Part shown: positions 30,241-39,168 of the stretch, one piece after another
Numbering within the stretch: position 1 is the first letter of the stretch
Layout: every line of letters starts with the position of its first letter
Assembly (NCBI GenBank): GCA_934476515.1
Contig: CAKSNZ010000015.1
Coordinates: 1-42,450, forward strand
Length of the DNA: 42,450 nt
Reading direction: 5' to 3'
Origin: an uncultured Ruminococcus sp.
GTDB lineage: Bacteria > Bacillota > Clostridia > Oscillospirales > Acutalibacteraceae
The notes under the pieces: model-generated
Seen by the model: only the letters and a program-made list of their open reading frames with translations
What the model was told of the DNA's origin: nothing
Database searches by the model: none
Program-made: the position numbers and the translations under genes

Positions 30241-31389
30241 ATGGCAAATAGATTTGTCTTAAATGAAACAAGTTATCACGGTAAGGGTGCAATTCAAGAG
30301 ATTGCTACAGAAGTAAAGGGCAGAGGCTTTAAGAAGTGCTTTGTTTGTTCTGACCCTGACCTTATTAAGTTTAATGTAACTAAGAAAGTTACTGATGTTT
30401 TGGATGCAAATTCAATTGATTATGAAATTTATTCCAAGATTAAGGCTAACCCAACTGTTGAAAATGTAAAGACAGGTGTTGAAACATTCAAGGCTTCAGG
30501 TGCTGATTGTATTATCGCTATTGGTGGTGGTTCATCAATGGATACTGCAAAGGCTATCGGTATTATTATCAAGAACCCTGAATTTGCCGATGTTGTTTCT
30601 CTAGAGGGTGTAGCCCCAACAAAGAACAAGTGTGTTCCTATTATTGCAGTTCCTACAACTGCCGGTACTGCTGCCGAAGTAACTATTAACTATGTTATTA
30701 CAGATACTGAGAAGAACAGAAAGATGGTTTGTGTTGATGTACACGACATTCCTGTTGTAGCAGTTGTTGACCCTGATATGATGAGTTCAATGCCTAAGGG
30801 ACTAACTGCTGCTACCGGTATGGATGCTCTAACTCATGCAATTGAAGGTTATATTACTGCCGGTGCTTGGGAGCTTAGTGATATGTTCCACCTAAAGGCA
30901 ATTGAAATTATCTCCAAGAACCTTCGTGGTGCAGTAGAAAATACACCTGAGGGCAGAGAAGGTATGGCTCTTGGTCAGTACATTGCCGGTATGGGTTTCT
31001 CAAATGTTGGTCTTGGTATTGTACACTCAATGGCTCACCCACTAGGTGCAGTTTATGATACACCTCATGGTGTAGCTAATGCTATTATTCTACCAACAGT
31101 TATGGAATATAACGCACCTGCTACAGGTGAAAAGTATAGAAATATTGCAAAAGCAATGGGTGTTACAGGTGTTGACGATATGTCACTTGAAGAAGCAAGA
31201 AAGGCAGCAGTTGATGCAGTAAAACAGCTTTCTCAAGATGTTGGTATCCCTAAAAATCTAAAGGATATTGTAAAGCCTGAGGATGTTGACTTCTTAGCAC
31301 AAAGTGCTTATGATGATGCTTGTCGTCCCGGTAATCCAAGAGAAACTTCTGTTGAAGAAATTAAGGAACTATATTTATCCCTAATCTAA
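30241..31389 (+). CDS. fucO: Iron-containing alcohol dehydrogenase (lactaldehyde reductase type)
   Basis: The 382-residue protein from ATG 30241 (MANRFVLNETSYHGKGAIQE) shows the group III alcohol dehydrogenase motifs: cofactor-binding AIGGGSSMDTAKAIG near 94-108, iron ligands in TGMDALTHAIEGYI (Asp and His near 195-199), and the later histidines in HSMAHPLGAVYDTPHGV (near 262-278). It most resembles FucO, lactaldehyde:1,2-propanediol oxidoreductase, which regenerates NAD during fermentation of fucose or rhamnose; no other fucose gene is in the window, so the substrate is open. A GTG at 30232 lies within the ribosome binding site and is rejected as start. The gene ends before a bidirectional terminator. 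Confidence 0.9.
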   Translation: MANRFVLNETSYHGKGAIQEIATEVKGRGFKKCFVCSDPDLIKFNVTKKVTDVLDANSIDYEIYSKIKANPTVENVKTGVETFKASGADCIIAIGGGSSMDTAKAIGIIIKNPEFADVVSLEGVAPTKNKCVPIIAVPTTAGTAAEVTINYVITDTEKNRKMVCVDVHDIPVVAVVDPDMMSSMPKGLTAATGMDALTHAIEGYITAGAWELSDMFHLKAIEIISKNLRGAVENTPEGREGMALGQYIAGMGFSNVGLGIVHSMAHPLGAVYDTPHGVANAIILPTVMEYNAPATGEKYRNIAKAMGVTGVDDMSLEEARKAAVDAVKQLSQDVGIPKNLKDIVKPEDVDFLAQSAYDDACRPGNPRETSVEEIKELYLSLI

Positions 31390-31467
31390 TTATATTCCTC
31401 CAAAGAATTAAAATGAATAAATGTTAAAAAAGATAATTTTATATTTCTTTTGTTCCTACCTCGTATA

Positions 31468-31504
31468 GAAAAGGCCTCTAACTTTTGTAGTTAGAGGCTT
31501 TTTC
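31468..31504. terminator. Bidirectional terminator
   Basis: CCTCTAAC (31475-31482) pairs with GTTAGAGG (31490-31497); GAAAAGG and CTTTTTC extend the stem. It serves the alcohol dehydrogenase gene (plus) and the CorA gene (minus). Confidence 0.85.
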
Positions 31505-31540
31505 ATATATAGTATATAGCTTATTAAATTATATTTTAAA

Positions 31541-32440
31541 TCAGAACCACTTTTTCTTTTTAAAGAAAATTATACTGCCCACCACAATAATAATGCATAG
31601 TGCAATTACAATAGGATAACTGTATTGGTAGTGAAATTCAGGCATTTGCAAGTTCATACCGTACCAACCGGCAATTAAAGTCAAAGGTGAAACAATAACA
31701 GTGATGATTGTTAGAATTTTCATAGTTTTGTTAAGTTCAAGGTCAACCTGAGATTGATATGTACTCCAAACTTCTGATGCGTAACTAAGCAGGTTATTTG
31801 TCTTAGAATATAGTCTGTCAAGTTTACTGTCAATTAGTGAAAACTTTTTTAATGTTGATTTGCTATAAAAACCATTTCTGTTTTCGGAAAGGTCTGCTAC
31901 TAGGTTAAGCAGTAATTCATAATACATTTCAATTTTCATAAGGTGCTTTTTGATAATAAGCATTTTCTTTGCCATATGCTCATCAATATTATTGTCAAAA
32001 ATTTCAGACTCAAACTGTCTAAGTTCTGCACCAATATCCTCAAGGTGAATTAAGTCACCACGAATAATTCTCATCATAAAGTGAAACAGTACCGTGTTAA
32101 TGTTAAAGCCGTTAGGGAAGGACTTCATTTCATCCATAACAGAAATAACATAGTTGTAGTCAGTTGAATAAAAGTCAAGGTGACCGTTAGTAATAATTAT
32201 ATATACGGGATTGATTTCATCTTGTAAATTTTCAATGTGAATGTGGTTAATGCATATAAGGTCAAAGCCATCATAGCTTTCAAACCTACTGTATGTTCTT
32301 GATGCCATATAGTCATCAGATAACTGTTCGCTATGTGCAACAAATGGATTCACACCTTCTTTAAGTTTTGAAACTGTAATCAAACTTTCTTCCTTATGCT
32401 CGGTTCTTATAACTTTTCCATCTAATATTGTGTAGTACAT
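31541..32440 (-). CDS. corA: CorA-family divalent cation transporter
   Basis: The 299-residue protein from ATG 32440 has a large N-terminal cytoplasmic domain with long helices and two C-terminal membrane helices (MKILTIITVIVSPLTLIAGW and YSYPIVIALCIIIVVGSIIF). The gate signature YGMNLQMPEF follows the first helix, the GMN motif required for magnesium passage. The family takes up magnesium (or cobalt, nickel) as a pentamer. AAGGTGG lies 9 bases before the ATG; a TTG two codons earlier would overlap the spacer and is less likely. The C-terminal end FFKKKKWF is the expected basic cap. It appears monocistronic. Confidence 0.9.
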   Translation of the reverse strand: MYYTILDGKVIRTEHKEESLITVSKLKEGVNPFVAHSEQLSDDYMASRTYSRFESYDGFDLICINHIHIENLQDEINPVYIIITNGHLDFYSTDYNYVISVMDEMKSFPNGFNINTVLFHFMMRIIRGDLIHLEDIGAELRQFESEIFDNNIDEHMAKKMLIIKKHLMKIEMYYELLLNLVADLSENRNGFYSKSTLKKFSLIDSKLDRLYSKTNNLLSYASEVWSTYQSQVDLELNKTMKILTIITVIVSPLTLIAGWYGMNLQMPEFHYQYSYPIVIALCIIIVVGSIIFFKKKKWF

Positions 32441-32624
32441 TTTCAATCACCACCTTATCCATTATATGTTTTTTCAACATTATTTTCAAGGAATTTTACT
32501 TTATTTTACATTGATTTTGCAATAATCAATAATAGGAAAAAAGACTGTATCCTATTAGAAGAATATAGTTCTATAATTATTTTGATAATTAATAGTTATT
32601 TTTTCTGCTTAGTTTATATAAAAT

Positions 32625-32650
32625 AAGGGTCTGTATTTCTACAGACCCTT
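32625..32650 (-). terminator. Terminator downstream of the secreted-protein gene
   Basis: AAGGGTCTGTA (32625-32635) pairs perfectly with TACAGACCCTT (32640-32650) around a TTTC loop. On minus it is followed by ATTTTATAT; on plus by TT only. Confidence 0.7.
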
Positions 32651-32692
32651 TTGCGAGTATTATCTTAGAAGCAAGTTTTATTGTTTTTAATT

Positions 32693-33841
32693 CTAATCAT
32701 CACTATCATATCCGTCATTTTCAGTTCCATAGCCTTGATATTTAAGTTTATTGTTGAATGTCCACATTGAGATATAAGCAGTAAATTCTTCCTTATCATA
32801 AATTACAGGTTTTCCATTCTTTAAATTAACTTCAATAATAAAAGAAGTATCGTAAAGAGGATCATCTCCTGGAATGGTAAAGCTTAAATAAAATTTTCCG
32901 TTATATAGTAATGATTTTCTATAATCTCCTAATATTTTTGATGTAGTTACATCTTCAGTTGCAGTTTTACGAATACCACTAGCAGTACAAAGTTTGTTTT
33001 CCTTTGCTGTACCGGCTCTATGATAAAAAACTTCTTCTTTATTACTGTTTAGCTTACTATATACAACATCATTGCTATGGTTAGCATTATAATACTTATA
33101 AACATTCTTTGTAACAATTCTTCTTACACCATTTTTGTCTAGGCTTTTCAGATTGTTGTTCTTGTTTATATAGTACATATACTTTTTTGTAATATAGATT
33201 TCTTTAGCAACATAACTTGTTGATTTACCTTTTGCAATGTCATAAGCCTTATTGTTGTAAAAAACTTTACCACTAAAGATTTTAAAATCAACTTTCTTTT
33301 TGCTATTTACCTTAAGTAGAGTAGTAACCTTTTTGTTTCTGACCATTTTAACAATATATGTGTAGGTTTTATTTTTCTTGTTATAACTTTTTTCAGAAAA
33401 AATAACACCTGAACCATAACCACCAATTAGATAAAATGCATCATCATTGGCATATGTTTTTGAATATAGAGTAGTTTTATTCTTACCGTCAAGGTCAACT
33501 TTTTTTATTTGATACTTGTAGTTTTTCTTAACCTTATCTCTATATCCATAATATGCACTGTTACCTCTTACATAATAGTCAGTAGTATAATTATCGACTC
33601 TATTATATTTATCTAGTGTAACTAATTTACCGTTAGTCTTTTTTAAAACAAACTTATAAGTTCCTTCGTAAACAATGCCCTTATTAGGAACATTTACTCC
33701 TATCACACCGGTTTCATCCATATCGGTTGGAAAATATGTGTTAGGCACTTTCTTAGTTTCTTTAGCAGAAACAGTTGCCGGAATAACAAGAACAGACATT
33801 GCCATTATTACAGACAACACAACAGATAATAATTTCTTCAT
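32693..33841 (-). CDS. Secreted protein, likely beta-propeller-like (DUF5050-type)
   Basis: This 382-residue protein has a signal peptide (MKKLLSVVLSVIMAMSVLVI, cleavage near VSAKE). The rest is strongly alternating beta-strand with repeating Tyr/Lys-rich units such as YYVRGNSAYYGYRDKVK, VDLDGKNKTTLYSKTY, VFYNNKAYDIAKGK and YITKKYMYYINKNNN. This resembles DUF5050-type propeller repeats (xVYYxNxxDxxxLY), though I am unsure. Composition is extremely rich in Lys, Tyr and Asn. It is exported; no anchor is visible, so it may be free or bound to the wall by charge. AAAGGAGG precedes the ATG. It is a lone gene with a TATAAT-like box about 95-100 bases upstream (RC of 33939-33944). Confidence 0.7.
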   Translation of the reverse strand: MKKLLSVVLSVIMAMSVLVIPATVSAKETKKVPNTYFPTDMDETGVIGVNVPNKGIVYEGTYKFVLKKTNGKLVTLDKYNRVDNYTTDYYVRGNSAYYGYRDKVKKNYKYQIKKVDLDGKNKTTLYSKTYANDDAFYLIGGYGSGVIFSEKSYNKKNKTYTYIVKMVRNKKVTTLLKVNSKKKVDFKIFSGKVFYNNKAYDIAKGKSTSYVAKEIYITKKYMYYINKNNNLKSLDKNGVRRIVTKNVYKYYNANHSNDVVYSKLNSNKEEVFYHRAGTAKENKLCTASGIRKTATEDVTTSKILGDYRKSLLYNGKFYLSFTIPGDDPLYDTSFIIEVNLKNGKPVIYDKEEFTAYISMWTFNNKLKYQGYGTENDGYDSDD

Positions 33842-34238
33842 AAATAATCCTCCTTTATAATTAGATAAAAGTTTTTCACAATAACTAATTAGCCATCGGC
33901 TTACCTTTTAAACCTTTCTTAATTTCTATCAATTATAATCCGAACATTGACAGTTTAATTATCTTTCTATATATAACACTATTCAACTTCCAAAAAGGTT
34001 ACATAATTTCGAAAAATTTTTAGAAAATTTATTGTTATATATATAATTGCTTAAAACTTACTCTTTAATGTAATTATAACATAGATTTTATAGAAGTGAA
34101 ATCCAATTAACAAATATTAGATAGAAAATTGAAACTATAATTTTTATATTTTACACAAACAATAAGGAGCAGTATGAACTGCTCCTTAGGGGGTAATATG
34201 AAAATTAATTCTAATATAGAATTATTCTTGTAATTATA
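33842..34238. other. AT-rich intergenic region
   Basis: 397 bases without a gene. It contains the likely promoter of the secreted-protein gene near 33935-33970 (minus), a hairpin AAGGAGCAGT (34164-34173) with ACTGCTCCTT (34178-34187) that probably terminates the P1B-ATPase transcript, and long A/T tracts. I saw no riboswitch or small-RNA signature that I can defend. Confidence 0.5.
34164..34187 (-). terminator. Probable terminator of the arsR-P1B ATPase operon
   Basis: A perfect 10-bp stem with an ATGA loop lies 52 bases after the ATPase stop. On minus it is followed by ATTGTTTGTG, a weak T-run. Confidence 0.6.
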
Positions 34239-36263
34239 TTAGTCCTTTGGCTTTAGTAGTCGCATTGCATAAAGAATACAAATCATTGATAAACCTGTAT
34301 CACTTAGTACACCCAGCCACATTGGTGCAATACCAAAGATAGCAAGTACAATAACAAGTGCCTTAACAACAAGTGCAAAAGTAATAACGGCTCTTATTGT
34401 ATTCATAATTCTTCGTGATGTTTTTACCATTGTAGGTAGTGACTTTAGTGTACCGTCAGAAAGAACTGCATCACTTGCTTCAATAGCTGCATCACTGCCA
34501 AGTCCCATTGCAACACCACAATCAGCAAGTGCAATTACCGGTGCATCATTGATACCGTCACCAACAAATACAGTAGCCTTGTGACTTTTCTTTAATTCTT
34601 CCATATGCTTAACTTTTTCGTTTGGAAGCAGGTTGCTAAATAGCTTTGTGATACCTGTTAACTTTGCAACACTTTCAGCTTTCTTTTTGTTGTCACCTGT
34701 TAGCATTACAAGGTCCTTTGCACCAAGTTCTTTTAGATTTTTTAGTACCTTAGGTGTTTCAGTTCTGATTGTATCATTAACTGTAATACCACCAACTAAC
34801 TTGCCGTCAATTAGTAAGAATACTGATGTGTCATCAGTAACTTTCTTTTTATCTTCTTCACTTAGTAGTCCAATATGACCTACTGTGTAGTTTTTGCCGT
34901 CAATAATAGCAGTAACACCATTACCGGCTTTTTCTTGATAATCGTCAGCTTTTAATGTTTCAACATTTTCTAACTTAGCCTTTTGCTTAATAGCTTGTGC
35001 AATAGGGTGAGCACTGTATTCTTCAGCAGTAGCAGAGAATTTTAGAATATCATTTTCAGACATTTCACCATAGCTTGTTACCTTAGTAACCTTGATTTTA
35101 CCGTTAGTCAGTGTTCCTGTTTTATCAAATACAAAGCAGTCTGCCTTTGCAACTGATTCAATGTATTTGCCACCCTTAATCATAATACCTCTTTTACTTG
35201 CACCACCAATACCGGCAAAGAATGCAAGTGGTACTGAAATAACAATAGCACATGGGCAAGAGGCAACTAAGCAAACTAATGCTCTGTATAGCCATACTGA
35301 GAATGTACCACCAAATATAGTTGGAATAACTGCAACAAGAATAGCGATAACAACTACAATAGGTGTATATACTCTTGCAAATCTAGTGATGAACTTTTCA
35401 GAGTCACCTTTGTTTTGCTGACTGTCTTGTACCATCTTAAGAATACGAGATGCAGCAGAGTTATCAGCAGTTTTAGTAGTTGTAATTTTGATTACACTTT
35501 CACCGTTTTGCATACTACTCATAACATCAGTACCAACAACACCATCAAGAGGAATACTCTCACCGGTAATTGTTGATGTATCAATAGCTGAAGAACCTTC
35601 ACAAATTACACCGTCAAGAGGAATTCTCTCATAAGGCTTAACTAGAATTGTGCTGCCAACAGGAACTTTTTCGGCCGGTACTTCCTTTTCACCCTCAGGT
35701 GTAACAAGGATAGCAGTGTCCGGTCTGATTTCTGCCAATGACTCAATACTCTTTTGACTTTTCTTAACTGCAAAGTCCTCAAGAAATTCACCTAGCTGGA
35801 ACAGTAATGTAACAAATGCTGCCTCAGTAAATTCACCTAAACAGAAAGCAGCAACTACTGCAATTGCAAGTAAGGTCGTTTCGTCAAGCTTTAGCTTGAA
35901 TAATGATTTAATACCCTCAATAAATGTTTCATAACCACAAGCAAGTGTTGCTATGCCACACATAATGCCAAGTGCAATAGGGTTTAAATCAATTGTTAAA
36001 TGAAGAATAAATGCCACTAAAGTCAGTACAGCAGAACCGATTAATAAACCAAGTTCAAGACCTTTGCTTTCTTCTTTTTCTTCATGCTCATCTTCATCAT
36101 CGTGGCAATGTCCACAACCACAATGTATATCTGCGTGTAATCCGTCATGGTGATGCTCATGTTCACAACATTCATCATGGTGGTGATGATGGTGCTTTTC
36201 TTCCTTTTCGTCATGACAATGTCCACAAGTACAGTGAACTTCAGGTGCTTTGAATTTATCCAT
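34239..36263 (-). CDS. zntA: P1B-type heavy-metal exporting ATPase (Zn/Cd/Co type)
   Basis: This 674-residue protein has the P-type ATPase motifs DKTGTLTNGK near 377 (phosphorylated Asp), TGES in the actuator domain near 237, GDGINDAP near 565 and the transmembrane metal site SCPCAIV (CPC near 337). A conserved SDTGLSMICILYAMRLLK end is present. Instead of an HMA domain the N-terminus (residues 9-70) is His/Cys-rich with a repeated unit HCTCGHCHDE and HCGCGHCHDD plus a six-His run, natural here. The CPC type exports Zn, Cd or Pb; the His-rich tail favours zinc or cobalt. ATG 36263 overlaps the ArsR stop (TAATG), so the two are translated together. An operator lies over the shared promoter. 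Confidence 0.92.
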   Translation of the reverse strand: MDKFKAPEVHCTCGHCHDEKEEKHHHHHHDECCEHEHHHDGLHADIHCGCGHCHDDEDEHEEKEESKGLELGLLIGSAVLTLVAFILHLTIDLNPIALGIMCGIATLACGYETFIEGIKSLFKLKLDETTLLAIAVVAAFCLGEFTEAAFVTLLFQLGEFLEDFAVKKSQKSIESLAEIRPDTAILVTPEGEKEVPAEKVPVGSTILVKPYERIPLDGVICEGSSAIDTSTITGESIPLDGVVGTDVMSSMQNGESVIKITTTKTADNSAASRILKMVQDSQQNKGDSEKFITRFARVYTPIVVVIAILVAVIPTIFGGTFSVWLYRALVCLVASCPCAIVISVPLAFFAGIGGASKRGIMIKGGKYIESVAKADCFVFDKTGTLTNGKIKVTKVTSYGEMSENDILKFSATAEEYSAHPIAQAIKQKAKLENVETLKADDYQEKAGNGVTAIIDGKNYTVGHIGLLSEEDKKKVTDDTSVFLLIDGKLVGGITVNDTIRTETPKVLKNLKELGAKDLVMLTGDNKKKAESVAKLTGITKLFSNLLPNEKVKHMEELKKSHKATVFVGDGINDAPVIALADCGVAMGLGSDAAIEASDAVLSDGTLKSLPTMVKTSRRIMNTIRAVITFALVVKALVIVLAIFGIAPMWLGVLSDTGLSMICILYAMRLLKPKD

Positions 36264-36613
36264 TAGTCATCCTCCATAATATGTTCAAGTCCCATTTGAT
36301 ATAAAAGTTCAACATGTAAGTCATCAAGACTGTAAAAACTTTGTTTACCCTTTTTCTCAACTTTGACAATATGATTATTTCTAAGTACCTTTAGCTGGTG
36401 GCTAATTGCACTTTGTTCCATTCCTAAACAATCAGCAATACAACATACCGATAGGGAAGTGTGTCTTAATATGCCGATAATCTTTAACCTTGTGCTATCT
36501 CCAAAAACTTTGAAGAAGTCAGCCAGTGGCATAACCTTGTCTTCCGGTGGTAAGTTTTTTACTGCCTGTTCCATAAGGACTTTATGCTCACTATGTGTAG
36601 AAGTAGTTTCCAT
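36263..36613 (-). CDS. ArsR/SmtB-family metal-sensing repressor
   Basis: The 116-residue protein from ATG 36613 has the ArsR winged HTH: FFKVFGDSTRLKIIGILRHT, LSVCCIADCLGMEQSAISHQ and LKVLRNNHIVKVEKKGKQSF. The VCCIADC stretch puts Cys residues in the DNA-recognition side helix (alpha3 site), and the C-terminal helix has DDLHVELLYQMGLEHIMEDD with Asp/His/Glu groups (alpha5 site), so metal could bind at either. It should repress its own operon and release on binding Zn/Cd. ATG 36613 is chosen since AAGGTG lies 6 bases upstream; the longer GTG form starts within that site. It is first in the operon with the ATPase gene. Confidence 0.9.
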   Translation of the reverse strand: METTSTHSEHKVLMEQAVKNLPPEDKVMPLADFFKVFGDSTRLKIIGILRHTSLSVCCIADCLGMEQSAISHQLKVLRNNHIVKVEKKGKQSFYSLDDLHVELLYQMGLEHIMEDD

Positions 36614-36636
36614 TATATTCACCTTCTTAATTGATT

Positions 36637-36672
36637 ATATGAACATATGAATATATGAATATCTGTTCATAT
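36637..36672. promoter_or_regulatory. ArsR-type operator: repeated palindrome
   Basis: ATATGAA-TATCTG-TTCATAT (36653-36672) is a perfect 7-6-7 inverted repeat, and another ATATGAACATATGAAT lies immediately to its left (36637-36652). This matches SmtB/CzrA-type operators (TGAA-N6-TTCA core). It lies just downstream of the -10 box (36682-36687) and would cover the transcription start. Confidence 0.8.
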
Positions 36673-36681
36673 GATGGTTAT

Positions 36682-36710
36682 ATTATATTCTTAGTTTTTT
36701 AAGATGTCAA
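36682..36710 (-). promoter_or_regulatory. arsR-zntA promoter (perfect consensus)
   Basis: On the minus strand TTGACA (36705-36710) and TATAAT (36682-36687) are exactly 17 bp apart, both perfect. A strong promoter with a repressor site directly after it fits a derepression switch. Confidence 0.85.
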
Positions 36711-36872
36711 TACTTTCTTTTTATTTTATGCAATATTTTATTAGAATTTCTGTTTTGCATAATAGTAGGGCATAGGTGTTGTACAAATTTCCAATACAAT
36801 AAATATAAGCTGAAATATTTTGCAGAAATTTGAAATTATTTGATTATTTGTGTAGAAAAATATATTATGCTA

Positions 36873-36881
36873 TGATATAAT
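36873..36881 (+). promoter_or_regulatory. Extended -10 promoter of MATE operon
   Basis: TGATATAAT (36873-36881) gives TG-N-TATAAT, an extended -10 box that can work without a good -35. It lies 31 bases before ATG 36912. Confidence 0.5.
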
Positions 36882-36911
36882 GATTTAAATTTGTATGTGA
36901 GGGATTTTTGT

Positions 36912-38255
36912 ATGGAAAATAAAAAAGAATTAAAATTATTTAGCTTAGCCTGGCCTATATTTATAGAAACAGCATTGTTTATGTTGCTGGGCTTTATCGA
37001 TGTGTTTGTACTTAGTAAGTATGATGATCTGGCAGCATCTTCTGTAAATACTGCTAACCAAGCAGTTTCTATTGTAACAATAGTATTTACAGTTATTTCC
37101 GGTGCAAGTGCAGTTTTGATTTCTCAATCACTTGGTGCAGGTAACAAGAAAGGTGCATCAAGAATTGCAGCACTTTCTATTACATTTAGCTTAATTTTTG
37201 GTATAATAATAAGTGCAATTCTTATGTTTTTTAACAAACCTATTCTTAGCTTTATTGGTGCTACAGGTCAAATTTTGGAATTTGGTTCACAGTACCTTTC
37301 TATTGTAGGTGGATTTTTATTTCTACAGGCTCTACTGAATATTATGGCAGTTATTATCAGAAACCATGGTATGACTCAGATTTCTATGTATGTAACTGTT
37401 GGTATGAATATTATCAATACTGTACTTGATGTTGTGTTTGTTTTAGGTTTGTTTGGTATGCCTAGACTAGGTGTTATGGGTGTTGCTATTGCAACAACAT
37501 TCAGTAGATTTGTTGGTACTATTGTACTTGCTATTGTTCTTTTTAAGAAAATAGAAAAGCCTAGTATCTTTAAACTTCTAAAGCCTTTCCCTAAGGGTGA
37601 TACAAAAAATATAGTAAAAATCGGTGTACCGTCAGCTTTAGAAAGTTTCCTTTACAATCTTTCTCAGCTTGTAATTACTTCAATGGTACTAAAGTGCTTA
37701 ACTGATACAGACCTTATTACTAAAACATATGTGCAGAATATTACAATGTTTTTCTACATATTTGCAGTATCAATAGGTCAAGCATCACAGATTATTATAG
37801 GTCATTTGGTAGGTGCTAAGAAATTTGATGATGCCTATAAGCAAGGCTTTAGAGGTTACAGAAATTGCTTGTTTATTACAATAGCAGTTTCAATTATAGG
37901 TATGTTACTTGGTAAGGTGTTAATGGGTGTATTTACCGATAATCAAGAAATTATTACACTAGGCTCTAATATACTGATGATGAATATTTTTCTTGAACTT
38001 GGCAGAACAACAAACATTATTTTGATTGCTTGTCTGAGAGGTGCAGGTGATGTATTCTATCCTACAGGTTGTGCAATTTTCTCAATGTGGTTTATTAGTG
38101 TATTAGGTTCATATGTATTTGCAGTAGTCCTGGGTCTTGGTATTTACGGACTATGGATTGCTTTTGCAGCTGATGAATTGTTCAGAGGTATAATGATGGT
38201 TATTAGATGGAAAGGTGGCAAATGGAGAAGTAAGCGTATTGCTGTTTCCCAGTAA
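36912..38255 (+). CDS. MATE-family multidrug/sodium antiporter
   Basis: The 447-residue protein from ATG 36912 has about 12 hydrophobic helices in two homologous halves: LFSLAWPIFIETALFMLLGF near 7-26 and KNIVKIGVPSALESFLYNLS near 237-256 start each half, and LISQSLGAGNKKGASRIA and IIGHLVGAKKFDDAYKQG follow at equivalent places. MATE proteins expel drugs or metabolites by sodium or proton exchange. GAGGG lies 8 bases upstream of ATG; a TTG 21 bases earlier is unlikely to be the start. It heads an operon with a GNAT and a deformylase-like gene spaced by 2 bases each. Substrate unknown. Confidence 0.92.
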   Translation: MENKKELKLFSLAWPIFIETALFMLLGFIDVFVLSKYDDLAASSVNTANQAVSIVTIVFTVISGASAVLISQSLGAGNKKGASRIAALSITFSLIFGIIISAILMFFNKPILSFIGATGQILEFGSQYLSIVGGFLFLQALLNIMAVIIRNHGMTQISMYVTVGMNIINTVLDVVFVLGLFGMPRLGVMGVAIATTFSRFVGTIVLAIVLFKKIEKPSIFKLLKPFPKGDTKNIVKIGVPSALESFLYNLSQLVITSMVLKCLTDTDLITKTYVQNITMFFYIFAVSIGQASQIIIGHLVGAKKFDDAYKQGFRGYRNCLFITIAVSIIGMLLGKVLMGVFTDNQEIITLGSNILMMNIFLELGRTTNIILIACLRGAGDVFYPTGCAIFSMWFISVLGSYVFAVVLGLGIYGLWIAFAADELFRGIMMVIRWKGGKWRSKRIAVSQ

Positions 38256-38257
38256 AA

Positions 38258-38749
38258 ATGGAGATTGTGTTAAAGAAGTTTGATGAAAGCCATATTGATG
38301 GTATGGTGAAAATTTGGAATGATGTAGTAATTGACGGTATTGCATTTCCACAAGAAGAAACTTTGGATTATAATTCCGGTAAAGAATTTTTCAACAGTCA
38401 GTCCTATTGTGGTGCGGCAGTTAATAAAGAAACCGATGAAGTTATGGGAATGTATATTCTTCATCCTAATAATATAGGTAGATGTGGTCACATTGCTAAT
38501 GCAAGTTATTGTGTAGGGAAGAATAGCCGTAACTTTCATATTGGCGAAAAGCTGGTAACAGATTGTTTGGCACAAGCTAAAAAACTTGGTTTCAAGATTA
38601 TGCAGTTTAATGCAGTTGTAAAGACAAATGCAAATGCCAGACATTTATATGAAAAGCTAGGATTCATTCAGCTAGGTACAATCAAAGGTGGCTTTAAGAT
38701 GAAAGACGGTCACTATGAAGACATTTGTCCATACTATAAGGAGTTGTAA
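38258..38749 (+). CDS. GNAT-family N-acetyltransferase
   Basis: This 163-residue protein has the GNAT fold: N-terminal KKFDESHIDGMVKIWNDVV, strand VMGMYILHPNNIGRCGHIAN, acetyl-CoA loop RNFHIGEKLVTDCLAQAKKL and the closing FNAVVKTNANARHLYEKLGF then IQLGTIKGGFK. The loop RNFHIGEK stands where Q/RxxGxG/A is expected, with G-E in place of G-x-G/A. The substrate is unreadable. The ATG lies 2 bases after the MATE stop with no separate ribosome binding site, so translation is coupled to the MATE gene. Confidence 0.9.
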   Translation: MEIVLKKFDESHIDGMVKIWNDVVIDGIAFPQEETLDYNSGKEFFNSQSYCGAAVNKETDEVMGMYILHPNNIGRCGHIANASYCVGKNSRNFHIGEKLVTDCLAQAKKLGFKIMQFNAVVKTNANARHLYEKLGFIQLGTIKGGFKMKDGHYEDICPYYKEL

Positions 38750-38751
38750 TT

Positions 38752-39162
38752 ATGGTTAGAGAAATTGTAAGAGATGTTATTTTCTTAGGTCAAAAGTCAA
38801 CTGATGCAACAATTGCAGATATAAAAACTGCTATGGACTTAGTGGATACATTAGAGGCAAACAGAAATGCTTGTGTTGGTATGGCAGCTAATATGATTGG
38901 TGTTAAGAAAAGAATTATTGCCATCAACGATAATGGTTTCACTAAGTTAATGATTAATCCAACTATTACTGCAAAAAGCAGTAAGTTTGAAACTGAAGAA
39001 GGTTGCCTTTCCTTATCCGGTGTAAGACCTACAACAAGATATAAGAATATTACAGTAAAATACCTTGATATGAATTTTAAGGAACATACCGAAAAGTTTA
39101 CAGGTTGGACTGCTCAGATAATTCAACATGAAGTTGACCATTGTGACGGTATTGTAATTTGA
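38752..39162 (+). CDS. Peptide deformylase-like protein with altered motif 1
   Basis: This 136-residue protein has deformylase motifs 2 and 3 intact: EEGCLSLSG (residues about 82-90; Cys is a metal ligand) and IIQHEVDHCDGIVI (about 122-135; HExxH). Motif 1, normally GxGxAAxQ, reads GMAANMIG, so the glutamine that polarises the substrate carbonyl is methionine here. This subgroup of clostridial deformylase-like proteins (GMAANMIGVKK) is recurrent, but whether it removes formyl groups is unknown. Length is shorter than the usual 150-200. AAGGAG precedes ATG 38752, 2 bases after the GNAT stop. It is the last gene of the operon before the terminator at 39169-39205. A canonical deformylase would have to be elsewhere in the genome. 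Confidence 0.85.
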   Translation: MVREIVRDVIFLGQKSTDATIADIKTAMDLVDTLEANRNACVGMAANMIGVKKRIIAINDNGFTKLMINPTITAKSSKFETEEGCLSLSGVRPTTRYKNITVKYLDMNFKEHTEKFTGWTAQIIQHEVDHCDGIVI

Positions 39163-39168
39163 TTATTG

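Noticed and set aside
33842..34238. A riboswitch in front of the secreted-protein gene
   Set aside because: Only a short AGCC/GGCT hairpin and AT tracts are present; no known riboswitch core was recognised.
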